Shown: positions 1 to 9,327, numbered from the stretch's first letter. The stretch is 38,489 nucleotides of DNA from an uncultured Clostridia bacterium (GCA_944386695.1 CALXCB010000010.1:1-38489), one strand, 5' to 3'. The notes: generated by a model not told the origin, from the sequence alone. Program-made: numbers and translations.

Positions 1-1341
1 GATGGAGAAAAAGAATACCAAGATGATGAAGATTATGACAATATAATATTAGAGAAAGTAGACTTAGCATTAAGTAAATTTATAGCAGCAGTAAGTGATG
101 ATACACAAATAGAAGATGGAGAATACTTAACAATAGATGGAAATGTAGGAAGTGACACAAATCCATATACAAGAGCAACAAAAGTAGATACAACAGAATT
201 AAGAGATAATCCAGAATGTCATGATGCAACATATACAATGGTAAAAGATCCATTAACAGTACCAGCACAAAGTTATGTACTATATAATATAAGAGTATAT
301 AATGAAGGGGAAACAGATCTATATGCAGGAGAAGTAACAGATCATTTGCCAGACTACTTAGATTATGTAGATTGTGAATTTAATAAAGAATATGGATGGA
401 AAGTAGGAGCAGATGGAAAAACTATAACAACAACATATTTATCACATGAAAATGGAGAAGAAAATTTATTAAAAGCCTTTGACAAAACTACAGATGATGG
501 AGCTGGTTCAGGATTAGATTATAAAGACTTACAAATTCTATGTAGAGTAAACGATAGGGCACCATCAAACACAAATATAGTAAATATAGCAGAAATAACA
601 AAATATGAAGACGAAGATGGAGAAGACATACCAGAAGATGTAGATTCAACCCCAAATAATGTAGAAGAGGAGCCACAAGAAGATGATGAAGACAAAGAAA
701 TAATACTAATAAAAACATTTGACTTAAATCTATTAAAATATGTATCAACAGTATATGTAACAGAAGATGGGGTAACCACAGAAACACAAACAGGAAATAC
801 TGGAGATGATAGTACAGATACTATTCCAAAGGTAGAAATAAATAGAAAAAAACTAGATTCAACAATAGTAAAATTTGGTTACACAATAAAAGTAACAAAT
901 GAAGGAGATATAGCAGGATATGCAAAAGAGATAACAGACTATGTACCTGAAGGACTAAGATTTTATGAAGAAGATAATGAAGGATGGACAGATGAAGGAA
1001 ATAATGTAATATCAACAAGATTATTAGAAAATACATTATTACAACCAGGAGAAAGTGCAGAAGTAACAGTAATATTTAGATGGATAAATGGAAGCGATAA
1101 TTTGGGATTAAAGACAAATATAGCTGAAATCTCAGAAGACTATAATGATGAGGGAGTACCAGATAGAGATTCAACACCAGACAACCAAGTACCAGGAGAA
1201 GATGATATAGATGAAGCACAAGTATTACTATCAATCTCAACAGGTTTAATAGGAAATATAATGATGTATGTTTCAGCAGGAGCAATAATCTTAATGGTAT
1301 TTGCTGGAGGAATAATATTGATTAAGAAATTTGTATTATAA
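1..1341 (+). CDS. Surface protein with DUF11-like repeats, C-terminal membrane anchor (5' partial)
   Basis: The frame is open from base 1, so the start lies outside the window; 446 residues are visible. At least two repeated modules are seen, each with a hydrophobic strand set (YVLYNIRVYNEGE and FGYTIKVTNEGD), a DYVPEGL-type segment, and a conserved D-STP-N motif (DVDSTPNN and DRDSTPDN). This is the DUF11/prealbumin-like fold of large secreted Gram-positive surface proteins. The C-terminus has one hydrophobic helix followed by KK, which fits a cell-surface protein held by a C-terminal anchor. There is no LPXTG motif. It is very acidic. Function beyond surface display is unknown. A terminator follows directly. 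Confidence 0.75.
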   Translation, partial: DGEKEYQDDEDYDNIILEKVDLALSKFIAAVSDDTQIEDGEYLTIDGNVGSDTNPYTRATKVDTTELRDNPECHDATYTMVKDPLTVPAQSYVLYNIRVYNEGETDLYAGEVTDHLPDYLDYVDCEFNKEYGWKVGADGKTITTTYLSHENGEENLLKAFDKTTDDGAGSGLDYKDLQILCRVNDRAPSNTNIVNIAEITKYEDEDGEDIPEDVDSTPNNVEEEPQEDDEDKEIILIKTFDLNLLKYVSTVYVTEDGVTTETQTGNTGDDSTDTIPKVEINRKKLDSTIVKFGYTIKVTNEGDIAGYAKEITDYVPEGLRFYEEDNEGWTDEGNNVISTRLLENTLLQPGESAEVTVIFRWINGSDNLGLKTNIAEISEDYNDEGVPDRDSTPDNQVPGEDDIDEAQVLLSISTGLIGNIMMYVSAGAIILMVFAGGIILIKKFVL

Positions 1342-1356
1342 TATACGAGATATACT

Positions 1357-1392
1357 AAAAAAGAGGGATTTTATAAAAATTTCCTCTTTTTC
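1357..1392 (+). terminator. Rho-independent terminator after surface protein gene
   Basis: The stem AAAAAGAGG pairs with CCTCTTTTT across an A/T-rich loop, and a T-rich tail follows. It lies just after the surface-protein stop and before the next promoter. Confidence 0.8.
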
Positions 1393-1407
1393 TTTTAAAA
1401 AAATATA

Positions 1408-1436
1408 TTTACAACAAAAATATGTTATGTTATAAT
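1408..1436 (+). promoter_or_regulatory. SigA-type promoter for the 1467-3359 operon
   Basis: TTTACA (1408-1413), a 17-bp spacer and TATAAT (1431-1436) stand 31 bp before the ATG at 1467. This is near-consensus for the housekeeping sigma factor. Confidence 0.8.
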
Positions 1437-1466
1437 TTAAGAAGATTAAAAAAAGGAAGGTAGTAT

Positions 1467-2402
1467 ATGAATCAAATTTTAGTTGTAGAACCACCAAATA
1501 AAAATAAAAAATCAAATAAATCAGGAGTTCATTCGATTTTATTGGTATTTGCTATAATATTAATGATTTTTGGTATAGGAGTAACGTCAACAGGCGCATA
1601 TTCTTATTATAGAGAAATATCAAATAGATCTGATGAAGGAACAACAGGATCATCTAATAGTAAACCAATTATTACAGTACAAAGAGAGAGTGCATCTTTA
1701 ATTACTATTGTTGTAACTCATGATAAACAGATAAGAGCAGTTACATACACTATTAATAATGAAGAACCTGTACAAATAAGCGGTGAAGGAAAAAGTGAAG
1801 TAAAAGAAGAGGTAGAGTTACCAGTAGGAAGTTCAAGTATAGTGATAACAGCTGAAGATGCAAACGGAATTTCATCATCATATGAAACATCTTTTGATGT
1901 AGAGGAAAAACCATCAATTGAATTAGAAGAAGTAGATGGTAAAATACAAGCAACTGTAAAAAGTAATATAGGAATTGATCGAGTAGCATATTATTGGGAT
2001 GAAGATACTGAAAATAGAGAGATGATTGCTGTAAATGATATGGAATATGAAACATTAATAGATGTATTGGAAGGAACACATACATTAAATGTGGCAGCAA
2101 TCGATGTTGAAGGAAACACTGCAATGGCATCGCAAAAAATAATAGGAGCTACTAAACCAGTAATAGATGTTAAATCTGATGGACAAAACTTTAATATAAA
2201 GGTATCAGATAGCGAAGGTCTATCTAAAATAGAAATGACATTGAATACAAATGAAATGATGACAGAAGAGATTAGTGGTACTGAATATTCAAAAGACTTA
2301 CCACTAGAAGATGGAGAAAATTTGTTAACAGTAACAGTCTATAATAAAAATGGAATGACAGAAACATCAAGAGTAAGTTACATTAAAAAACAGCAAGAGT
2401 AA
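1467..2402 (+). CDS. Membrane-anchored protein with extracellular Ig-like repeats
   Basis: 311 aa with RBS AAGGAAGG. Residues 1-22 are a basic cytoplasmic tail, and about 23-47 are one hydrophobic helix (signal anchor). The rest is extracellular and built of two or three Ig/cadherin-like beta modules (for example VTHDKQIRAVTYTINN and VAAIDVEGNTA). No catalytic motif is seen. It is followed after 21 bp by the GGDEF regulator and probably shares its transcript. A role in surface adhesion or sensing is inference. Confidence 0.6.
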   Translation: MNQILVVEPPNKNKKSNKSGVHSILLVFAIILMIFGIGVTSTGAYSYYREISNRSDEGTTGSSNSKPIITVQRESASLITIVVTHDKQIRAVTYTINNEEPVQISGEGKSEVKEEVELPVGSSSIVITAEDANGISSSYETSFDVEEKPSIELEEVDGKIQATVKSNIGIDRVAYYWDEDTENREMIAVNDMEYETLIDVLEGTHTLNVAAIDVEGNTAMASQKIIGATKPVIDVKSDGQNFNIKVSDSEGLSKIEMTLNTNEMMTEEISGTEYSKDLPLEDGENLLTVTVYNKNGMTETSRVSYIKKQQE

Positions 2403-2423
2403 GTTACACTGAGGAGTGGAAAA

Positions 2424-3359
2424 ATGGTAAATGAAATATATATAATTGATGATGATGAATCTTCAATTGCAATATTTAGAGAGCTTTTTATAGATGATAA
2501 AGAATATAAATTTATTAGTGTAAAAACAGAACAAATAGATATCGCACTAAAAAATATTCCGGCTTTAATAGTAATAAATGAAGATGCAATAGATAGAGAT
2601 GTAATTGACGTTTGTAGGAAAATTAGAAAAGACGAAGACAATCAGATTACTCCAGTAATAGTAGTGTCGTCAAATGCTTCTAGAGAACATAGACTAAAAG
2701 TCCTTAATGAATCAATAGAATATTTTATAAAAAAACCTGTAGATGAAGGATATCTATATTATACAGTTAAGAACTTAACAAGACTTCTTACTATTAATAG
2801 AAGAATGAGTCCTTTAACTGGATTGCCAGGGAATGTGCAAATACAAGCCGAATTAAAGAAAAGATTTATAAAAAACGAAGAGTTTGCAGTGTTGTATCTA
2901 GATTTAGATAATTTCAAAGCCTATAATGATGTGTATGGATTTTTAAAAGGTGATCAGATAATAGAATATACAGCTAATACAATAATAAATTCAATACATG
3001 ACTATGGTAATGGATTTGTAGGGCATATAGGTGGAGATGATTTTGTTGCAATGGTTTCTTGTAAAAATTTAGAAAAACTTTGTCAGGATATTATACACAA
3101 ATTTGATTATGGTGTTAAAAAGTTTTACAAGAAAAAAGACAAAGAAAATGGGTATATTGAAGTTGCAAATAGAAAAGGTATAATAGAAAAATTTCCATTA
3201 ATATCTATTTCAATAGCTGTAGTGGTTGTTGATAATGGAAGATTTGATAATATACTAGAGATAGGGGATGTTTCCGCTCAAATAAAGCATGCTGTTAAAT
3301 CTGTTATGGGAAGTAGTTATGCTATAGATAGGAGAAGACATCAAAAGTCTAAAATATAA
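2424..3359 (+). CDS. Pseudo-receiver plus GGDEF-domain regulator
   Basis: 311 aa. Residues 1-120 are a CheY-like receiver: acidic pocket IIDDDES, Lys in FIKKPVD, but Asn52 where the phospho-accepting Asp is expected (PALIVIN). Residues about 130-300 are a GGDEF domain with SPLTGLPGN, the metal-site segment LDLDNFKAYNDVYGF and signature GGDDF. This is one conservative change from GGDEF, so diguanylate cyclase activity is plausible but not certain. No RxxD inhibitory site precedes the signature. The RBS is GAGGAG. The likely role is c-di-GMP signalling or a degenerate GTP sensor, working without classical phosphorylation. Confidence 0.8.
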   Translation: MVNEIYIIDDDESSIAIFRELFIDDKEYKFISVKTEQIDIALKNIPALIVINEDAIDRDVIDVCRKIRKDEDNQITPVIVVSSNASREHRLKVLNESIEYFIKKPVDEGYLYYTVKNLTRLLTINRRMSPLTGLPGNVQIQAELKKRFIKNEEFAVLYLDLDNFKAYNDVYGFLKGDQIIEYTANTIINSIHDYGNGFVGHIGGDDFVAMVSCKNLEKLCQDIIHKFDYGVKKFYKKKDKENGYIEVANRKGIIEKFPLISISIAVVVVDNGRFDNILEIGDVSAQIKHAVKSVMGSSYAIDRRRHQKSKI

Positions 3360-3371
3360 TTAAGATTAAAC

Positions 3372-3416
3372 AACCATCAATTTAAAAACAATGTTTTAAA
3401 TTGATGGTTTATTTTT
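3372..3416 (+). terminator. Strong hairpin terminator
   Basis: A perfect 16-bp stem (AACCATCAATTTAAAA with its complement) has a 6-nt loop and then TATTTTTG. It closes the 1467-3359 operon. Confidence 0.85.
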
Positions 3417-3437
3417 GTACAATTCTGGAATAAAAGC

Positions 3438-3466
3438 TTTACAATTAATAAAAATATGTATATAAT
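3438..3466 (+). promoter_or_regulatory. SigA-type promoter for coiled-coil acidic protein
   Basis: TTTACA (3438-3443), a 17-bp spacer and TATAAT (3461-3466). It is 28 bp before the ATG at 3495. An in-frame ATG at 3456 lies within the promoter, so it cannot be the start. Confidence 0.8.
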
Positions 3467-3494
3467 AAATTTATCAGTTTTGGAGGTAAAGTCT

Positions 3495-5255
3495 ATGTAT
3501 GAAAGAAATGCAATAATATTAGAAAGATATTTTAATGAAATGTTCGGATATAACACAAAAAGCAATATCAAAAATAATTTTACAAATTATAGTGAACTAG
3601 TGGAATGTTTAGAAAAATATAGAAATATTTCCGAAGAAGAAGATACTATAATGCAAGAATATGATATGATAGCTAATGAAATAAGAGGAATTCAAAAAAC
3701 ACAAGAAAATTTGAATAAAAAAAATAATAAATTACAAGAAGACAGAGCAGAAATCTTCCAAAATATTGATGAAAGTGCGGAAGAAATACAAAAAAGGATA
3801 GATTCTATAAATAGTAATATACACCGTATAAATGCTGATATTGAAGAAAATGCGAATAATTTTGTAAAAGTGATAGCAGAATTTAATGATAAAAGTGCAG
3901 TTAGAACTAAATGTGGAAGAGCACGAAGAGAAATTGAAAGTGAATATAATAAAAGATTAAAAGAAATAATGGAAAATTACGAAAAAATTGATGTTAATCT
4001 TGAAAAAAAGGCAAAACAATTTAAAGAACTTGAGACTGAAGACATAGAAAAAGAATTACAAGATAGAATAGAAAAAAATGGAGAAAAAGAAAAAATTCCA
4101 TTTAATAAAGAAGTAGTTGTAAAAGCAATTGCAATATGTATAGATATTCAAAAAAGAGAGACAGAGATATTAACAACTGTTTATGATAAAACAAATAAGT
4201 TGTTTTCAGAAATTAAAAATAATTTAGTAAAAATAGAAAAACATAAAAAAATAATAAGAGATTCTAAAAGTAAATTAGAATTTGTATCAGCAATAAAAGA
4301 ATATCTGGTACAATTTTTAGATAATGAAAGATTAACAGCAGTGAATGGAGAAGAAGAACATGATAAATTAATGAAAGATGCTTGTATAAATTTAGATGAA
4401 GATTTAGTGCAGATAAATAATCTATATTCGCTATTGTTAAAAGAAATATCGAAAAAAATAACTAAAAAATCATATTCAGAATTATATAATTTTGAATATT
4501 TAAAAGAATTAGAAAATAAGTCAGAAGAATTTGACAAGCAAATTAAAAAATTAAAATTACCTGTAACAATAATTAATCCAAATTATTGGAGAATTGAAGG
4601 AATGAGAAAGATTTACGATATATTTTATAATTGTGTTACAGAAGTTTATGGAAGAGATTTATCAGAATATATGCCTGTAGAAAATATAGAAGAAGAGTAT
4701 GATGAAGAAAAAGACGAAGATTTTGAAGAAGAAATGGTTGAAGAAATAGAGGAGCCTAAAAAAGCCACTAATACTAAAAAAACAAAAAGCAAAAATGAGA
4801 AGCAAGAAGAAAAAGAAGAAATTGACAAACAAGTTGATATGATTTTAGGTTTTAGTGATGAAGAAGACGATGACGATGATGATGAAGAGTTTGATAATGA
4901 TGATTGGGATGATGAAGAGTTTGATAATGATGATTGGGATGATGAAGATGAAGAAGATGATGATTGGGACGAAGAAGAGGAATTGGAAGAAGATAATGAG
5001 GATGAAGAATATGAAGATAATGACGACGATTGGATAGAAGATGATGATGAAGAGGAAGAAGACGATGATGACGACTGGGAAGAAGACGATGATGATTGGG
5101 ATGACGAGGAAGATGACGATTCATATGAAGATATGGATACAAATAATAAAAAGGCAAAAAATGAGTATGAAGAAGAAAGTTGGGAAAATGAATTTATAAA
5201 CTTAAATAAAAAAGGAAGTAAAAAGAAAAATTTTTTTGATAAGTTTAAAAAATAA
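3495..5255 (+). CDS. Coiled-coil protein with extremely acidic D/E/W-rich C-terminus
   Basis: 586 aa from the ATG at 3495, which has TGGAGGT 8 nt upstream. Residues about 20-330 are charged heptad-rich coiled coil (for example QKTQENLNKKNNKLQED). Residues about 450-550 are almost only D/E with regularly spaced W and F (DEEFDNDDWD repeated). The end is a basic tail, KKGSKKKNFFDKFKK. There is no signal peptide or membrane helix, so it is probably cytoplasmic. No family is recognised. The acid tract could bind cations or basic proteins, and the basic tail could fold back on it; both are inference. It lies alone between a promoter and a promoterless gap. Confidence 0.65.
   Translation: MYERNAIILERYFNEMFGYNTKSNIKNNFTNYSELVECLEKYRNISEEEDTIMQEYDMIANEIRGIQKTQENLNKKNNKLQEDRAEIFQNIDESAEEIQKRIDSINSNIHRINADIEENANNFVKVIAEFNDKSAVRTKCGRARREIESEYNKRLKEIMENYEKIDVNLEKKAKQFKELETEDIEKELQDRIEKNGEKEKIPFNKEVVVKAIAICIDIQKRETEILTTVYDKTNKLFSEIKNNLVKIEKHKKIIRDSKSKLEFVSAIKEYLVQFLDNERLTAVNGEEEHDKLMKDACINLDEDLVQINNLYSLLLKEISKKITKKSYSELYNFEYLKELENKSEEFDKQIKKLKLPVTIINPNYWRIEGMRKIYDIFYNCVTEVYGRDLSEYMPVENIEEEYDEEKDEDFEEEMVEEIEEPKKATNTKKTKSKNEKQEEKEEIDKQVDMILGFSDEEDDDDDDEEFDNDDWDDEEFDNDDWDDEDEEDDDWDEEEELEEDNEDEEYEDNDDDWIEDDDEEEEDDDDDWEEDDDDWDDEEDDDSYEDMDTNNKKAKNEYEEESWENEFINLNKKGSKKKNFFDKFKK
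4878..4937 (+). repeat. Two perfect 30-bp tandem units inside the acidic tract
   Basis: 4878-4907 and 4908-4937 are identical and encode DDEEFDNDDW twice. This is a likely site of repeat-length change. Confidence 0.85.
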
Positions 5256-5345
5256 TAAAACCACTTGAAAATATGCCTACTTTGTATTAAAATAATATAA
5301 GTAACTCGCAGAAGTAAGCATTTGTAATAAAAAGGAGGCATTTGC

Positions 5346-5687
5346 ATGCGGAATTTGCAAAACTTTGTACGAAATTTGCCAAAAGAAATAAAAAAATATA
5401 TGGCAGATTGGTATTGGATTGATTTCGAAAAAGGTAAAATAACCCCTTTTTCGAAAAAGGTGCAGGAGTTGAATAGAGAAACCTTCAGAGCTTTTGTAAT
5501 GCACCCACATACTCGTGAAATATGTGTTGCAACGGTAAATGAATTTTCTCTTGATGCTCAGAGAGACTTTTTTATCAACGGGATAGGGCCGAATTATTAT
5601 ATCCCTAGGTCAGAAGTTTCTCTTGACCTAAGAATTTTTCTCGATCGAGAAATCGATCGAAAGGAGGCTCCACATATAAAAAAATAA
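5346..5687 (+). CDS. Unrecognised 113-aa protein, atypical composition
   Basis: The ATG at 5346 has AAGGAGG 7 nt upstream. The protein is soluble with aromatic-rich segments (MADWYWIDF, NGIGPNYYIP). It is not recognised. Base use differs from its neighbours: CGA/CGT Arg, several CG-rich palindromes (TTCTCGATCGAGAA at 5638-5651; CCTTTTTCGAAAAAGG at 5445-5460) and a higher GC content. Codon 2 is CGG (5349-5351), the only in-frame CGG I see in the chromosomal part. If CGGA were read as four bases here, the product would be a 14-residue peptide ending at TAA. It may be foreign DNA, or CGG may be read as Arg here. Confidence 0.55.
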   Translation: MRNLQNFVRNLPKEIKKYMADWYWIDFEKGKITPFSKKVQELNRETFRAFVMHPHTREICVATVNEFSLDAQRDFFINGIGPNYYIPRSEVSLDLRIFLDREIDRKEAPHIKK

Positions 5688-5703
5688 AAAATGTTTACTA
5701 AAA

Positions 5704-5761
5704 AAGGGTAAATACCCTTAATAAAGATCCCCGAAATTTTATTTCGGGGGTCTTTATTAAG
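5704..5761 (+). terminator. Large hairpin, terminator-like
   Basis: A small hairpin (AAGGG...CCCTT) precedes a 21-bp stem (5717-5737 with 5741-5761, one G-T pair, loop TTT). It lacks a long T tract directly after the stem. It separates 5346-5687 from the next promoter. Confidence 0.7.
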
Positions 5762-5807
5762 AGAGCAATAGAGATAAAAGAGAAAATAAAAATTATAGAA
5801 CTTATAA

Positions 5808-5836
5808 TTGACAGAAGGATATATTATCTATATAAT
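5808..5836 (+). promoter_or_regulatory. Consensus SigA promoter for AIM24 gene
   Basis: TTGACA (5808-5813), a 17-bp spacer and TATAAT (5831-5836): an exact consensus, which suggests strong constitutive expression. Confidence 0.88.
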
Positions 5837-5869
5837 TAATATAAATCTAAGAGGAAAAGGAGAATGATT

Positions 5870-6664
5870 ATGTTTAAAATTAACAATTTACAAGATAATG
5901 ATGATATTCGTATAGCTGATGCAAAAGCAGGAATGAAAGTTATAGAATATATGTCTGATTTAAGTGTTATGCCACACACGGCAATTACAGCTTATTATTG
6001 TTCAAGAATGAATGTAAGAAAAAGACAATTAATTATCGATTTAAAAAATAATGAATATACTGTAAGCTTAGGATCTATGCAATGGTCAGTTGGAGATGTT
6101 GAAGCTGTAGCAGATGTAAAAGGTGTAGGTGACTTTTTAGGAAAAGCAATAAAAGGAAGTGTAACAAAAGAAAGTGGAGTAAAGCCAAAATATAAAGGAA
6201 CAGGTGTATTAGTATTAGAACCTACATATAAACATATTTTATTAGAAGATTTATCAACATGGAATGGAGGAATTGTATTAGATGATGGATTATTTTTAGC
6301 TTGCGAATCTAAAATTCAACAAAATGTTGTAATGCGTAATAATCTATCATCAGCCGTTTTAGGAAATGAAGGATTATTCAATTTAAGTCTTTCTGGAAAT
6401 GGATATGTTGCTTTAGAATCACCAGTTCCAAAGGAAGAATTAGTAGAAATCGAATTACAAAATGATATTTTAAGAATAGACGGTAATTTCGCAGTTGCAT
6501 GGTCTAAAGAATTAGAGTTTACTGTTCAAAAATCAACAAAAAGCTTAATTGGTTCTGCTATTTCAGGAGAAGGCTTTGTAAATGTTTTCAAAGGTACAGG
6601 AAAAGTTTTAATGGCACCTGTAAGAAACTTAACAACAGCCTCTGCTACTTCAATGATAAAATAA
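5870..6664 (+). CDS. AIM24-family protein
   Basis: 264 aa. The ATG at 5870 is preferred over the one at 5864 because AAGGAG (5857-5862) gives 7-nt spacing. The sequence shows the all-beta, Gly-rich AIM24 pattern: GVLVLEPTYKHILL, LDDGLFLACESKI, GEGFVNVFKGTGKVLM. The family (named after yeast mitochondrial Aim24) is common in Firmicutes and its molecular role is not settled. There is no signal peptide. It is a single-gene unit with its own consensus promoter, convergent with rpsI. Confidence 0.85.
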   Translation: MFKINNLQDNDDIRIADAKAGMKVIEYMSDLSVMPHTAITAYYCSRMNVRKRQLIIDLKNNEYTVSLGSMQWSVGDVEAVADVKGVGDFLGKAIKGSVTKESGVKPKYKGTGVLVLEPTYKHILLEDLSTWNGGIVLDDGLFLACESKIQQNVVMRNNLSSAVLGNEGLFNLSLSGNGYVALESPVPKEELVEIELQNDILRIDGNFAVAWSKELEFTVQKSTKSLIGSAISGEGFVNVFKGTGKVLMAPVRNLTTASATSMIK

Positions 6665-6677
6665 GATAAGTAATTAA

Positions 6678-6710
6678 AAACCTCAGGAGTTTTTGAAACT
6701 TCTGAGGTTT
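6678..6710. terminator. Bidirectional terminator between AIM24 gene and rpsI
   Basis: A 15-bp stem (AAACCTCAGGAGTTT with AAACTTCTGAGGTTT, one G-T pair) has a 3-nt loop. On the minus strand a run of T follows, so it serves rplM-rpsI best. Confidence 0.8.
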
Positions 6711-6733
6711 GATATATTTTATAAAAAGTTTTT

Positions 6734-7135
6734 TTATCTCTTTGAAAATTGTGGAGCTTTTCTAGCTTTTTTAAGACCATATTTCTTTCTTTCTTTCATA
6801 CGAGGATCTCTTGTTAAGAAACCATTTGATTTTAGAATTGGTCTAAATTCACTATTTGCTTCATTTAAAGCTCTTGCGATACCATGTCTAATAGCTCCTG
6901 CTTGACCTGTATATCCTCCACCTTTTACAGTAGAAATAATATCATATTTAGCGATAGTATTTGTAGCTGTTAATGGTTGTTTAACTATAACTTTTAAAGT
7001 TTCTAGACCGAAATACTCGTCTAAATCTTTTCCATTGACTGTTATTTTTCCATTTCCTTCTATTAATCTTACTCTAGCTACTGCATTTTTTCTTCTACCA
7101 GTACCATAATAATATTTTTTGTCAGCTTTAGGCAT
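6734..7135 (-). CDS. rpsI: 30S ribosomal protein S9
   Basis: 133 aa, full length. The N-terminal [17 protein letters not shown], central [19 protein letters not shown] and the invariant C-terminal [12 protein letters not shown] are present. The C-terminal tail reaches the P-site tRNA in the small subunit. It lies 20 bp after rplM in the usual rplM-rpsI operon. Confidence 0.98.
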   Translation of the reverse strand: MPKADKKYYYGTGRRKNAVARVRLIEGNGKITVNGKDLDEYFGLETLKVIVKQPLTATNTIAKYDIISTVKGGGYTGQAGAIRHGIARALNEANSEFRPILKSNGFLTRDPRMKERKKYGLKKARKAPQFSKR

Positions 7136-7155
7136 CTATGTTTCCTCCCTTTAAA

Positions 7156-7590
7156 TTAAAAATTCCATATTTCTGGTTTTTGTGCTTGGTTTTCATGTTC
7201 TGAACCTGCATATACTCTTAATTTTTTAAGCATTTGTCTACCAAGTGAATTATGTGGTAACATTCCTTTTATAGCTAATGTCATAGCCTTTTCAGGATTT
7301 TTTTCTAACATTTCTTTAGCTACTACTTCTTTCATACCACCAATATAACCAGAGTGATGTCTGTATATTTTTTGGTTTATTTTGTTTCCTGTTAATTTAA
7401 CATTTTTACAATTTAATATTATAACATGATCACCTGTATCTAAATTTTTTGTATAGATAGGTTTATGTTTTCCTGCAAGTAATTTTGCAGCTTCTGTTGC
7501 AACTCTACCTAATGGTTTATCTGTTGCATCGATTATATACCATTTTCTTTGAATTTCACTTTTTTTGACACTATATGTAGTATTGTTCAT
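7156..7590 (-). CDS. rplM: 50S ribosomal protein L13
   Basis: 144 aa, full length. Motifs: [36 protein letters not shown], the [10 protein letters not shown] region and [15 protein letters not shown]. The RBS is AGGAGGG on the minus strand. First gene of the rplM-rpsI unit. Confidence 0.98.
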   Translation of the reverse strand: MNNTTYSVKKSEIQRKWYIIDATDKPLGRVATEAAKLLAGKHKPIYTKNLDTGDHVIILNCKNVKLTGNKINQKIYRHHSGYIGGMKEVVAKEMLEKNPEKAMTLAIKGMLPHNSLGRQMLKKLRVYAGSEHENQAQKPEIWNF

Positions 7591-7700
7591 GGTAAAATTA
7601 CCCTCCTATTTAAATTAATGTATATGATAATTAAATTTAAAACCACCGGGGAGAAGTCTTATATTTAATTCATATTTTTACATAATACTGAATAATTTTA
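7591..7700 (-). promoter_or_regulatory. rplM 5' leader with probable promoter
   Basis: About 110 bp lie between rplM and the divergent flippase. On the minus strand there is a TATTAT box near 7680-7685 and a CTTCTCCCCGGTGG block (7644-7657), unusually GC-rich for its surroundings. Firmicute rplM transcripts can carry an L13 autoregulatory leader; I cannot confirm its fold here. Confidence 0.3.
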
Positions 7701-7740
7701 TTACAAAAAAGGTAATTTGTCAAGGGGTTTGGGATTTTTT

Positions 7741-9327
7741 ATGAAAAATAAAAAAGAAAGTTTTTTAAAAGGAGTATTTGTTTTATTAATATCACAAATA
7801 TTTATAAAGATTATAGGGCTAGTATATAAATTATATTTGACTAATAAAGAAGGGTTTGGAGATGTTGGAAATGCTATATATAGTAGCGGTTTCCAAATTT
7901 ATGCTTTACTTTTAACTTTTTCATCAACAGGTGTGCCAAATGCAATTTCAAAATTAATATCTGAAAGATTAGCGGTAGAAGATTTTAAAGGGGCTAATAA
8001 AATTTTTAAAATTTCTTTTATCACTTTTTCAATAATTGGAGGTATAGGTTCTATAGTTTTGTTTTTAGGAGCAAAAACGATAGCAACAAAATGGCTTCAA
8101 ATACCGGAAGCAGAGCTATCTCTAATTGCACTTGCTCCATCAATATTTTTTGTCTCTATAGGAGCTGTAATGAGAGGATATTTTAATGGAATACAAAGTT
8201 TTTCAACTACTGCTAAATCACAATCAGTAGAGCAAATTTTTAAAACAATTTTTACAATTATACTTGTAGAATTAATATCAATTGGTAGTCATACAAATAC
8301 TACTCTTATGGCGGCGGCAGCAAATTTGGCTACAACTGTTGCTACTATTTCTAGTTTTTCATATATATATGCTTATTATAAATTGAAGAAATGTCAAATA
8401 AATGAAAAAATAAATTATTTAAAAAATTATAAACCTATGCGCATAAGGAAAACAATAAAAAAAATAATAACAGTAGCTTTTCCAATATCACTTAGTAGTT
8501 TGATTTCATCATTTAACAAAAATATTGATTCTTTTACAATAGTTAGATTTTTAAAATATATAACTTCAGAAGAAAATGCTAAAACACAATATGGAATTTT
8601 AAGCGGAAAAGTAGATAGTTTATGTAGCCTTCCTTTTTCTATAAATATAGCATTTGTAACAACACTAGTGCCGAATATTTCAAAGATGGTAGCAGTTGGA
8701 GATTTTAATGGAGTAAAAGAAAAATCAAAAATGTTCATATTAATAAGTATATTAATAGGGCTACCAATAACAAGTTTTATGTTTATATTTTCAAATGAAA
8801 TATTAACATTATTATTTCCAAATGCTAATGATGGTGCAGAGTTATTAAAATGGAGTAGTATTTCTGTTATTTTTATGTTAGTAGCACAAACAGTTAATGC
8901 AATATTACAAGGAATAGGAAAAGTTAATATTCCTGCAATAGGGTTTGGAATAGGTATGATTTTTAAATTTTTATGTAATATTCTCTTATTACCAATAAAA
9001 CAAATTGGTATATTTGGAGCAATAGTGGGGAATATTATATGCAATCTAATTGCATTATATATAGGAATTATAGTGTTAAAGAAAAGTTTAGATATTAAAT
9101 TTGAATTTAAAAAATTTGTATTAAAACCAATAATTATAATATGTTTATTTAGCATATTTTCAATAGTATTATATAATAATTTAAAGAGTATAAATTTAAA
9201 TAATATGGCAATAATATTATCATTAGCGATTAGTATGATTTTTTATATAATATTAGTTTTTATGTTAAGGATGTTTAGAAAAGAAGAGATAAAAGTATTT
9301 GTAGGAAACAGAAATTGGAAAAAATAA
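7741..9327 (+). CDS. SpoVB/MurJ-like polysaccharide flippase (MATE/MOP superfamily)
   Basis: 528 aa from the ATG at 7741 (MKNKKESFLKGVFVLL). A TTG at 7717 with AAAGG upstream is an alternative. About 12-14 hydrophobic helices are visible, with the family's N-terminal pattern (ISQIFIKIIGLVYKLYLTN), YSSGFQIYALLLTFSSTGVPNAISKL, and a central VAFPISLSSLISSFNKNID. These are oligosaccharide or lipid II-linked exporters of the inner membrane; SpoVB acts in spore cortex formation and MurJ in lipid II flipping. It is a single gene, divergent from rplM. The exact substrate cannot be assigned. Confidence 0.85.
   Translation: MKNKKESFLKGVFVLLISQIFIKIIGLVYKLYLTNKEGFGDVGNAIYSSGFQIYALLLTFSSTGVPNAISKLISERLAVEDFKGANKIFKISFITFSIIGGIGSIVLFLGAKTIATKWLQIPEAELSLIALAPSIFFVSIGAVMRGYFNGIQSFSTTAKSQSVEQIFKTIFTIILVELISIGSHTNTTLMAAAANLATTVATISSFSYIYAYYKLKKCQINEKINYLKNYKPMRIRKTIKKIITVAFPISLSSLISSFNKNIDSFTIVRFLKYITSEENAKTQYGILSGKVDSLCSLPFSINIAFVTTLVPNISKMVAVGDFNGVKEKSKMFILISILIGLPITSFMFIFSNEILTLLFPNANDGAELLKWSSISVIFMLVAQTVNAILQGIGKVNIPAIGFGIGMIFKFLCNILLLPIKQIGIFGAIVGNIICNLIALYIGIIVLKKSLDIKFEFKKFVLKPIIIICLFSIFSIVLYNNLKSINLNNMAIILSLAISMIFYIILVFMLRMFRKEEIKVFVGNRNWKK

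Noticed and set aside
4646..5347. Long minus-strand Ser-rich reading frame opposite the acidic tract
   Set aside because: An artefact of GAT/GAA repeats read in reverse; no RBS or domain.
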